Assembly: GCA_050084985.1 (NCBI GenBank)
Contig: JBITNC010000002.1
Coordinates: forward strand, 35,836,001 to 35,900,000
Length of the DNA stretch: 64,000 nucleotides
From: Nageia nagi
Lineage: Eukaryota; Pinophyta
Reading direction: 5' to 3'
Part shown: in pieces, positions 46,764 through 56,639 of the stretch
Numbering within the stretch: position 1 is the first letter of the stretch
How the letters are laid out: each line of letters starts with the position of its first letter
Translations under genes and position numbers: made by a program
Notes under the pieces: model-generated
What the model saw: only the letters and a program-made list of their open reading frames with translations
Database searches by the model: none
Told to the model about the DNA's origin: nothing

Positions 46764-48479
46764 GATGTAAAGCTCAATGAAATTCCTAAATAATCTATTT
46801 CTAATGAGGATGTTGATGATCTAGAGGTCTCTTTAGTTGCACTTAGCTAGTTAGATATTGATGTAGATAAGTCATCTTAGGAACAAAACTCTCCAACTCA
46901 ATGGTAAGTAAGAGCATGACCTTGAACAAATTCTTATTTTCCAAGATTGACAACAAGCATGAGCCCTCAACCTTCAAAGAAGATTCTAAGCATGAGTGCT
47001 AGATGGAAGCCATGAAAGTGGAGTATAAGGTATTTATAAAAATGAAACTTAGGATTTGGTTCTTTATCCCAATGAGAAAATGTGATTGGAAATAAGTGAA
47101 CCTATAAGGTCAAGTTCAATTCAGTTGGAGATATTGAGAAATATAAGTAAGGTTAGTAGCTAAAGGTTTTGCTCAAAAATACAATGTAGATTATGAGGAA
47201 ACTTTGCTCTTATGGCAAAGATGCCTACTATAAGAATTATCCTTCTCTTTTTATAGCTCAAAGATGGAAATTTTTTCAACTTGACATCAAGAGTGCATTC
47301 CTTAATGGTGAATTAGATGTGGAAATATTTTGAATCAACTAGAAAGGCTTATTGTGAAAGGTAAATAATCCTTTGTATGCAACCTAAAGTAGTCATTGTA
47401 TGGACTTAAGCAAGCACCTAGAGCTTGTACAAGAAGATTTCAAGAATTTTGCAAACATTAGTTTCTCCAAGTAATTTTTTGACTTCGATCTATATGTGCT
47501 CACTCAAAGAAAAGACATGGTCTTGATTCTCCTTTATGTGGATGATCTTCTAATAACTAGGAACAATGATGAAATGATTCAAGAGTGCATATCCAAACTT
47601 AAGGCAACATTTTAAATAATTGAACTTGTGCACTACTATCTTGGAATGCAAGTGTATCAATACAAGTATTGTACTTATCTTAGTCAATCTAAGTATATAA
47701 TAGACATATTGTAGAAGTTTGGAATGAAGGAGTGTATACATGTTGTGATCCTAGTCTCTCCTAAATCACTGTTTCTCTAAGACTCCAACTCTAGTTAGCT
47801 AATGCTATAGCTTATAGGTAATTAATTGGTAGTCTTTTGTATTTGACTATATCCAAGCTAGATATTACCTTTGTAGTGAATCTGATGGCATGATTCATGC
47901 AAAAACCATATGTTGAGCACCTCAATCCTATTAAGCAAATCTTAAGGTATGTTGCAAAGACTAAGATCTTGCTCTCAAATATTCTAAGTTTACCTCATTT
48001 TTTCTCTTTGGATTCTCAAATTATAACTATGGGAGAGATATACATGATAGAAAATCAACCTTTATGTATGTGTTTAGCATTGATTTAGGTTTATCTCTGG
48101 ACTTCCAAGAAGTAGCTTACTATCTCTTTCCATCTATAAAATTGAATACTATGCCATGTTTTTGTAGCCTAAGAAGTCCATTTGGCTAAGGCATCTTCTA
48201 AAATAAATTAGATATGAGCAAGGTGGCTCATATTTGATTTTTTTAAATAATCAATCAGCTATTTCTTTAGCTAAAAATCCTATGTTCCATCAAAGAATAA
48301 AATGTGTAGAAATCCATGCCATTTTATATAGGGAAAAGGTTATTGATGGCATCATAAACCAGGGGTATTATCCATCCACCTTGAACTCCATTGATTTGTT
48401 CACCAAGCCCCTCTCTAAAGCTCAATTCTATAAGATTAGGGATTCCATGGTTGGTGAAGTTATCCTCAAGGGGGAGTGA
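46764..48479 (+). pseudogene. Copia Y reverse transcriptase-RNase H (continuation)
   Basis: Ty1/copia RT motifs appear in order: VRLVAKGFAQKYNVDYEETL (about 47150), FQLDIKSAFLNGEL (about 47275-47316), SLYGLKQAPRAC (about 47396), and LILLYVDDLLIT with the YVDD catalytic box at 47535-47546. RNase H follows: SAISLAKNPMFHQRIKCVEI (about 48250) and DLFTKPLSKAQFYKIRD, ending at TGA 48477-48479. Multiple stops and shifts. It is the 3' half of the gene interrupted at 34663. Confidence 0.9.
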
Positions 48480-49178
48480 AGTTTGAATTCTTATGTTTAA
48501 TTCATGTTTGTGATGACAACTTCACCCATAGGAGGATTTTGTAATGTATAATGTTGATTTTGTTGTACACCATCATGGTAAGTTTTTCTACATGAGATAA
48601 CTTGTTATAATGTTTTTTAAAGTAAAAAGATTGGTCCAATTTAGCATATTTAGTTATCATGTGTGAGGAACTCTTATGTGTCTTTTGCACTATTTAGTTA
48701 TCCATATGTGAGGAACTTATTGCATGCTCTATTTTGTAATTGATAATCAACACATATTTTATATGCAACAGGTGATTATGAGTTTTGGCTTGGCATCTTC
48801 ATGATGACTTATAGTGCACCATTGATCAGTTTATGGTGGTATTTGAGTGATTCATTATCCTTGTTGATATGAATATGTTGCATCTAAACTAATCTTATTA
48901 TTTGAGTTGCTTATGACTTATAGGTTCCTTTGATATTACAGGTTACTTATATAGGTATGCAAGCTCTTGGAGACTTTCATGACTTCAGTTGGATGACTAC
49001 TTCATGTACATTAAAACTAGTTATAGTTAATATTAATATGGCAAAGTAGTGAGTCTCAAACTAGATCTTTCTTACTTCATAAATATGTAAAAAGTTCTCA
49101 TATCCATTGTATCTATTTAGAGGAGAACTCTCTTTCTTCTCTCTTATTCACTTTATCCCAATATTACATTAAGGGGAG
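48480..49178 (+). other. Copia Y 3' untranslated region and polypurine tract
   Basis: Noncoding, ending in AAGGGGAG (49171-49178) just before LTR start TGTTGGAATG, a good polypurine tract. GTATGTGAGGAAC-like phrases occur twice (48660-48715). Confidence 0.7.
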
Positions 49179-49662
49179 TGTTGGAATGTATAATTCATTA
49201 TTAAAATGTTTTACAATAATTTTATGTAAGTTCACTAATACTTAGGGTATCATTTATACCTTAAATATTTAAGTGAATATGATAATGTAACTTGTCCTAC
49301 ACTCCATGTCATAAGCATGCCCCTTGGGTAAAGAATGTGCATGTCATGCTTTTGTAAATTGGCATAAAAGGTGATCCAAAGAGGGATTTTGTCCTATAAA
49401 TAAAGCTCCCTCTTTGTGATTACACACAATTTGTGGAATAAAGTTATGCTATAGGATAGTGTTTAGGAGAAAAGTGTAGGAGGATTGTAAAGTTCATATT
49501 TGTTAATAAGAGAGATCTAGTTAATCGATGTACTCCTAGTTGGAGGAACCACTTACATCTTGGTTATCTTTGTGAGATCTTGTGAATTGTTAGATTTTGT
49601 ATTGTGAGCTTTCATGTGATCTTAGATTTTAGAGTTGTTCATGTTATAGTTCACCTCTCTCA
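49179..49662 (+). repeat. Ty1/copia element Y 3' LTR
   Basis: 484 bp, TGTTGGAATGTATAATTC... to ...CACCTCTCTCA; pairs with 31164-31660. It closes element Y, which is about 6.4 kb without the inserted element C. Confidence 0.9.
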
Positions 49663-50315
49663 CAAATTCCCCATGTAAGACTTATTTTATTTTTTTGTTG
49701 ACATTAAGAAGCAATTTTTACCTACATTAATAAGATTTAGAGGTGTATTTTAAAATGAACCAATATAACTACCACTAAAATTAAAAAAATGACAGTTAAA
49801 AATTATCCACTAAAATCACCTCAAATTGCCCATTCTCTAAAGCATATTTTTGGTCTATTGAGGGGGGTGATCATATGATGAACTACACCTTGATGTCCTC
49901 TTTTGTTTTATTGAGTTTTCCAACCTCAAATAAGAATGGTAAATGAATATTGGTGATAAATAAAAGAAATAAAATAGAAAAATCCGATAAATAAATGATT
50001 CTTAAGAGCTTTTCCCTCCTGTAAAGAACAAAAAAATCATTCGTATTAAGTGGATCTAAAGATCAAGTATAATGTTGATGATAAAAATTCTCAAGCACAA
50101 ATACCATATTATAGAAAAAATATATGTTTATAAAGAAGGACTAGATATGAGAAAACATTTACTCCATTCACCATATTAGAGATAGTCATATCTCTATTAG
50201 CTTTAGCATTTCATTTTTGTCTTACTATTTACCAAAGAATTTTAAATAATCCTTCTTAAATGGTGACCTATATGAAAAGTGTATGTAAATAACCTAAAGA
50301 TTCATCATTATTGGC
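49663..50315. other. AT-rich spacer, nothing recognised
   Basis: No motif or repeat boundary is seen. The last ~100 bases may already belong to the copia fragment that follows. Confidence 0.35.
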
Positions 50316-50319
50316 CATA

Positions 50320-51329
50320 AATAAAGTATACATGCTTAAGAAAGCTCTTTATGAGCTCAACAAGCACTTAGAGCATGGTACTCAAGAATTAATACCTACT
50401 TTTACTAATATGATTATTAGATGTGCTCATTAGAATACACATTATACACAAAGGTAAATGGTTCTTATTTCATCATAATTTATTTTAATGGTGATTATAT
50501 TATCTTAATGAGAACTTCCACTTCCATGTTGTAACAAATTAAACTACCATGGTGAACAAAATTTGAAATGAGGGATCTAGGTAAAATGTAATACTTTTTA
50601 GGCATGAAAGTTCATCAATCATCCAAAAAAAAATTTATCACTCAGAAACCAAGTATGTTTATGACATCCTTTCTAGGTTCATCAAGAAATATTGTAAAAT
50701 TTTTGTTAAACAATAGTAGTTGGTGGTAAAATTAATGAAAATGGATACTTATCCTCTTGTTGATGTAATCTCATATATGTTGCTTATCAATAGCCTATGT
50801 ATCTCATAGCTACATGACTGATATTATATTTGTATTCAATTTAGTATCTGAATTCATGCATTCACCACATAAATCCCATTGGAAAGCAACCAAGAGAATT
50901 TTCTCTAGCTGAGTGACACCAAAACATTTGGCCTATAGTATAAAGATATCGACTTTATGATTTAGTAGCATACATAGATGCATATTGGGTAGGAATCCTT
51001 GAAGACTAAATATGGTTACCTCCTATGCTTGCACTCAACCATTTGTATCATGTAATTATTTTAAGACTTGGCTATTGATTTTTCCCAATCTAACAAAATC
51101 CATTGTGATAATGCCAACACCATTGCCATGACAAGAATCCAGTATTTCATAATCACATTAATCGTATAGATATTTTCATCATTTCATAAGATATTTAGTA
51201 TAATATGGATTTTTTGAGTTCCTAATTTTGTAATTTGAGAATAAACTTATATACATATTAACTAAATCATTGATAATTGATTTATTCCTTCATATCAGAG
51301 TTAGAATCAACATACAAATCATTGACATT
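50320..51329 (+). pseudogene. Second Ty1/copia fragment: RT tail-RNase H
   Basis: Plus-strand motifs appear in order. VYMLKKALYELNKHLEH (family 'V..L.KALYGLKQAPRAW') is near 50325. HTLYTKVNG-like and YFLGMKVHQSS-like text (read FxAxKFINHP) lie near 50600. Then come VSEFMHSPHKSHWKATKRI (about 50845-50905) and a broken RNase H. It has a different sequence from element Y, so it is an independent element. No 5' half is visible in the window. Confidence 0.7.
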
Positions 51330-51339
51330 AGGGGGAGAG
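51330..51339 (+). promoter_or_regulatory. Candidate polypurine tract and LTR start of second copia fragment
   Basis: AGGGGGAGAG directly followed at 51340 by TGAAAGATTGTAATGTTC, a typical plant copia 3' LTR beginning. The LTR end cannot be fixed because no partner LTR is in the window; it may extend to about 51900-52170. Confidence 0.55.
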
Positions 51340-51499
51340 TGAAAGATTGTAATGTTCACTGGTTTGAATTTTCAACTTTGTATGTCATGTTGGTATGTTT
51401 TATATCTAATCAAATTTATCTCTTCCATCAACCTCCTATGATCATCCAACCACCTAAAGTACTTATCTTTTACATTAGATTTATTATCTTAATTTGATC

Positions 51500-52170
51500 T
51501 TATTATAATCAAATCTTATTCTTAATATTTATGATCAAATATTTTTTGTTGTAAAGGATGGAAATTCATAATTTTTTATTATCTTATTATGCATACAACA
51601 TACCTATTGTTGGTCTTACCTTCAATTATAAAGGGATTATGTCCTCATTTATAGTAATTCAGAGAATTATGTATTTATTCACACAAGAAATAAAAAAGAA
51701 AATGTCTTATAATGTTTCCTTGCATTCTTGTTTTTTGTTTCTCATTTTTGAGTGTTCATGTGATCAACTAATTATACTTATAGTGTTTATATTAATTAAA
51801 TATAAACCAAGGTTATATTCACCTATTTCATATTTTTTAACTAGTGGGTATTTATTTGTTTTTTATTTTATGCACTAAATTTGGAGATAATTTTGTTATA
51901 TCAAACCACCTTATTTTGGATCAATTTTATTTGAGGTTCATAACATTCTTTTAGACCTCCATTTCATGTTTATTTTTTATTTGAATATTTATTTTAGAAT
52001 CCTTTTCAACCTATATAATTTTTCATACTTTTTAAGGAAATTGCTACCACCATTAATGATTTCCCATAATGCACTTACCACCTGATATTCACTATATTAT
52101 CTTACATTCATAATTTATGATATTTCATTATTATAAATTACACTTCTTTCCTTTTCCATACATATATAAC
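51500..52170. other. AT-rich DNA, possibly LTR of the second copia fragment
   Basis: The plus-strand ORF at 51558-51878 is hydrophobic but has no recognisable domain, and AT-rich DNA readily yields such frames. No other support. Confidence 0.3.
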
Positions 52171-52564
52171 ATGACACCGTTTGAATAAAATCATTTTTTT
52201 TCTATTACAAACCCTACAAGTTCCTAAATGGGATTCTCACCAAAATAATAGTAAAATATGTCTAATCTCACAATACAAGTAACATGAATCCCAATGAAGT
52301 AAGATAATAATAGAATAACTAAAATGAATCCCAGCCACTTCAAGGGGATACCACCTTACAACTCAAATAATATATTTTCCAAGATCCCTAGCTATTCTAT
52401 TTTCCACATATATTTATAGTCCAACTAGCCTAACCCTAATTGCTGCTTAATACAAAATGGTGATTTGCCTTACAATTATGTCAATCTCCTTAATTTAATA
52501 AAATATGATATTCTAATAATAAACTATTATAATATAAGTAAATTTAGGATATGGGATCCTAACA
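52171..52564 (-). repeat. Chromovirus X3 3' LTR (outer end approximate)
   Basis: Matches the chromovirus LTR family from about 52240 on, with shared landmarks CCACTTCAAGGGG, CCTTACAACTCAAA, TATTTATAGTCC, and the end GGATATGGGATCCTAACA at 52564. The left end is degraded and is set at the TG of TGACACCG. Confidence 0.75.
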
Positions 52565-52569
52565 TCCAC

Positions 52570-54660
52570 CCTCTTAAAGAGAGCTTTTTCCTAAAGCTAA
52601 AAATTAGAAAATTATTGTTGAAGTTGAAGGAGTGTCTCCCAAGTCGCATCTTTAGGAGGTAATCCATACTTTTATAAGAAGTTTAGTAATAGTATGGTTT
52701 CCTATTGGCATGTGCATTGGTTAGAATAGCCTCATGTTCAACCATGATGGATCCTACCTATGAATTTCAATAACTTTGTTTGAACTATAGGATGGGAGCC
52801 TAAGACTTGCTTAAGGTAGGAGACATGAAAAATAGGATAAATTTGGATGATATTAGAAGTGCAAACTTATAACCTACAAGGCAATACATTAAGTATTTTA
52901 TAAGGTCATAAAATATGGAGCCAATTTTTGAGAACCTTTGATTTGAGAGATATCTATCAGTATGGTTGGAGCCACAAGAAAACCAGTCTCCTTCTTGGAA
53001 CTACCTTCTGAACTTTTTGATAAGCTTATTGTTTCATCCAATATTTAACCACTTGAATGATTTTCCTAAAGATACAAATGATATCTACACAATTGGTTAA
53101 GGTGGTATCTATATTTGGACATTGGTGCTACCTAAATGTAAGAGATGACTAGTGGGTGGGGGTTTGCCATATAATGCTTCATAGGGGGTCATCCAGATAG
53201 AAGTGTGATATGAAGTTTTATACCATCATTTTGCTAAAGGAATTCATTTAACCCAATGAATCAATTGGGTTGAAACAAAATATGAAAGATATATTTTAAG
53301 CATTTATTAACAATCTTTGTTTGATCATATGTTTAGGGTGATAAGCAAAGCTCATATTAAATGTAGTGCTTGGAGTTTGAAAAATTATTTCTAAAATTTG
53401 CTAGTGAATGCTGAATCATGATCACTAACAATGGTAGAAGGCATGCCATGGATTTTGAAAATGTTATCAAGAAAGAGTTAGTCAACATTGATGGCCTTGT
53501 ATGGATGTGCTAATGGGAAGAAGTGTGCATTCTTGGAGATTCAATGCTCTACTATCATGATAACAACTTTACCATATGATTTCAAAAGACCTTCAATAAA
53601 ATCCATTAAAATATCTATCCAAGTTTGCTCTGGTATGGGTAAGGGTTGAAGTAGTCCTAGGTTTCCCACTATCTCTCCTTTTTATTGCTAACAAACATTG
53701 CATTCACATACAAACTTTTTGATCTCCTATTTCATACCTAACCAATAAAAAGAGTAGAACACTCATTGATAGGTTTTCAAAAACCTAGAATGGCTAACTA
53801 TTGGTGCAACATGCAGCTCTTGAAGTATCAACTCACAACATGAAGATTTTGTTGGTAATGCAATATGAAATTTGAATTGTAAAATTCCCTCATGCTAAGA
53901 AAATGGGGGTTTGGTCAACAGTTCTATCTATAGTTGTTAAGTCATGGACTAGGTGAAACTATCTTGGATCCATTCTTATTAATCTAGATAAGCTAGTTAG
54001 GAACTAGAAATGAAAGAGCTTTAATTACCATGGGGTCCTCAAATTTTTGTGAAAGAGCATCAACAACTACATTCTCACTACCTTTTTTATACACAATCTC
54101 ATAGTCATACCTTAAGAGTTTAGGAATCCACTTTTTTTGTTTCAGGGTGGAGATGTGTTATTCCAAGAAATATTTCAAACTATGGTGGTTAGTTCTAATG
54201 ATAAAATGGCAACCAATGAGTTAGGGTATCCAACATTAAATGGTATGAATGATTGCAAGCATTTCCTTTTCATAGGGGGATTTAGCCAAGTTTTTACCTA
54301 AGAGGACCTTGCTTATGAAATCCAATGGTCACCCTTCTTGCATCAACATGGCTTGAATTTCAACCCCTAAGGCATCACTTTCAATGATACAACACTAAAA
54401 ATGGGACTACAATCTTTCCATAATCTTTCACAAACTTATGATAGTACCTATCAATTCGAGGAAGACCTATAAGCTTTTCAAGGATTTAAGAAGAGGCCAA
54501 GTTTGCATATCCTCAATCTTCAATGGTTCCACCTTGATGCCTTCTTCTTATGATAGTACCAAAAGTATTTATTGCTTCTATTAATTTTTTTATTTCATTG
54601 ATAGTGGTGGTGAGGTGATCATCACCTAGTAAGCCTATTAAATAGTTGATTCATTATGAT
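52570..54660 (-). pseudogene. Chromovirus X3 pol: RT tail, RNase H, integrase, chromodomain-like end
   Basis: Minus strand, high to low. RNase H region (about 54420-54120): GVEIQAMLMQEGHPLDFISK, KEMLAIIHTI, NHHSLKYFLEQH. Integrase zinc-finger end: FVCECNVCQQ (about 53700). Integrase core: LLQPLPIPEQTWIDILMDFI (first Asp kept), AHFFPLAHPYKAI, IFKIHGMPSTIVSDHDSAFT (second Asp kept), then WVK.IPLAK.WYKTSYHTS and MTPYEALYGKPPPTS. GPY/F remnants and a chromodomain-like tail (FNFNNNFLIFSFRKKLSLRG) are at about 52740-52590. Stops throughout. Most of RT, protease and gag are missing between about 54560 and 54660. Confidence 0.85.
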
Positions 54661-55097
54661 ATTTTATCCATATCCAAGGATCTTCAACCCTCGACCATCA
54701 AGAATTACTATTTTTAGAAACTATTATTTTTGAAAATTGAAAAATTGTATGTGTGAAATGTATCAAAATGATTAGCATGAAAAAATAATCATAATGGGAT
54801 AGGTTCCAAAATTATGATTTTTGAAAGTTTATACTTTTGTTTTCTAAAAAATTATTATCATAGGTAACAAACTGACCTTGTTAAAATTGCCTAATTCTTC
54901 ACCATTTAAAAGATAATAGCCTTCAAACTTTTTACCTATTTTAGAAAATACTATTTTTGATAAGGGAAAATAGGGTTCTATAAGGAGAAAAAAATTTATT
55001 TAAGAAATGACAATGACTTGCAATATGGAGATTGTAAAATAATGAACAAAAGGACAAATAGAAGGGAGCAAGGTAGGAATGGCATGATGCAAATGAG
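54661..55097 (-). other. Chromovirus X3 leader, interrupted at its 5' side by element B
   Basis: Noncoding. It aligns by eye with the X1 leader 16761-17130 (GTATGTGTGAAATGTATCAAAATGAT, split over both copies; TAACAAA...GCCTAATTC; TTTTTACCTATTTTAGAA). The X3 primer-binding site and 5' LTR are not seen before the LTR at 55098, consistent with element B having inserted here. Confidence 0.55.
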
Positions 55098-55943
55098 TGT
55101 TGCAGTGAAAATAGAGCTGGAATGTAGAATAACATGAAATACAAATTATTCTTAAATCTTTACTGAACCTCAAATTATGTGAAATAGATTGAAGTGCTGT
55201 AATTATAAATTGATATTGATTTTCAATTCAAACTACAATTTTCCCTTGGAAGGGACTTTTACAAATGCCATTTGTCAAATGAAGGTATTAGATCTCCATT
55301 ATTTTTGATTTGCTTGCTTCTCTCCTTGATATGGACAACCTGTAAATCCTACACACATGCAAAAGACAATAACATCAAAGCATCTATGTATGACATGTAT
55401 TGAATTGAAACTAGCATAAAACAATAAAAGGTATGAGCTCATAAGATTTTGGCAGCATTACCCTACTTCAAAAATGGGTCAAGATTTTCTTTTAATTGCT
55501 TTGTATTGGCTTGTATTTATAGATTTTGGGTGAGATGTTTCAAGGCTGGTAAGGGGAAGTGAAAAGCCACCATAGGTCATAACTGACCCCCTCTATCCAC
55601 ATCATCTTGGAAAATGAAACATTTCAACTTTCTCTTATTATTTTGGTTTCTTATTCGGCTATTACAGAGTCACCGGTGATTGCCATACGAACGTCAGTGA
55701 TCACCTCAAAACATCGATGACTATCTTGGGTCGCTGGCGACTAGTTTTCAATTTTGTAATAATATTAAAATGACCACCTAATAGCCAATTTTACCTAAAC
55801 AGAGTCATGTGACCACCCATTTTGCATGTGCTCGATGGGAGCTATCCAATAATATGGTTTTTAAACCTATTTTATATGGTCTCAAAGAGTTATGATTATT
55901 CAATATTTACTAGTTAAAAAAGGGACATTTTTAAGTGTCTACA
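55098..55943 (-). repeat. Element B 3' LTR (Tat lineage, minus strand)
   Basis: 846 bp. Minus strand TGTAGACACTTAAAAATG... to ...TTCACTGCAACA. It aligns throughout with the element C LTRs but is much more diverged. The TATA region TCTATAAATACAAG (minus strand) and three CG-rich U3 motifs (55670-55745) are retained. Confidence 0.9.
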
Positions 55944-56350
55944 TTTTGCCCCTTTTTGAATTATCAATCGAAAATGCAGTTGATAATTTTAAAAATAGAG
56001 AATGAGAAGGTTTGTTGCTTTTTTATGATATAAGTTTTGACTCAATTTCTTAGATGAATCAAAATTTTGATAAAATGTGTTTTCATTATACATTTGATGT
56101 AGTTTTGAAAACAAATTTGAATATACTTCAGAAGTGACTATTTTCGGTATGATAATGTGTTGAGCTTGTGTGACAGTTGCATGACATTTCTGTTATGTTG
56201 TTTTGCATGTCTAAGTGCACATGTACCATATAAGTCCTCTTTAGTATATGCATTTGATGGTGTTGTCCTTTGTCCCAACAACAGGGTTTCAAGATGATCT
56301 CCTGTAACAATGATACATCACATTTTATCGTATTTGATTTTCTTGACCAA
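55944..56350 (-). other. Element B polypurine tract and 3' UTR
   Basis: 55944-55957 is the minus-strand tract AAAAAGGGGCAAAA. 55960-56350 aligns with 45500-45896 of element C: GTTGATAATTT, TCATACCGAAAA/TTTTCGGTATGA, TGTTGAGCTTGTGTGACAG, and the motif read on the minus strand as TTGAAACCCTGTTGTTGGGA. The two ORFs here are not coding in my view. Confidence 0.8.
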
Positions 56351-56399
56351 TTCAAGGTTATTTTGAGAAATTTTTTAATATTCTCATGGCTATCCCTAA

Positions 56400-56515
56400 A
56401 CGTGGTGTTTTACTTCCAATCACTGGCATTTAGTGGTGGTCGTCGATGTCCATCTTCAAGTTGCCGATGTTTAGTTACAGTCACTGATGTCCATCTTTAA
56501 GTCACCAGGTGTTTC
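56400..56515 (+). repeat. CG-rich motif cluster upstream of PMD gene c
   Basis: Degraded tandem units of the type CACTGGCATTTAGTGGTGGT, GTCGTCGATGTCCATCTTCA, GTTGCCGATGTTTAGTTACA, GTCACTGATGTCC. This is the same core as in Tat U3 and the element C leader. It lies 130-240 bp upstream of the PMD ATG at 56640. Confidence 0.65.
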
Positions 56516-56639
56516 AAAAAGAAAAAGTTTTAACTTTTTCTTATTCCTTTCTTTTTAGCTTTCACTTTCATTATCAGCCAGAATAAGTTTCCCTTGCAAT
56601 CTCGTTGATTTCCAACCATTGATATTCGTTACAATCACC

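Noticed and set aside
31158-49668. A clean target-site duplication for copia Y
   Set aside because: CCAAG before and CAAAT after the LTRs match at only part of the positions; too decayed to claim.
51558-51878. 106-codon hydrophobic plus-strand ORF
   Set aside because: AT-rich chance frame, probably within a copia LTR; no domain seen.
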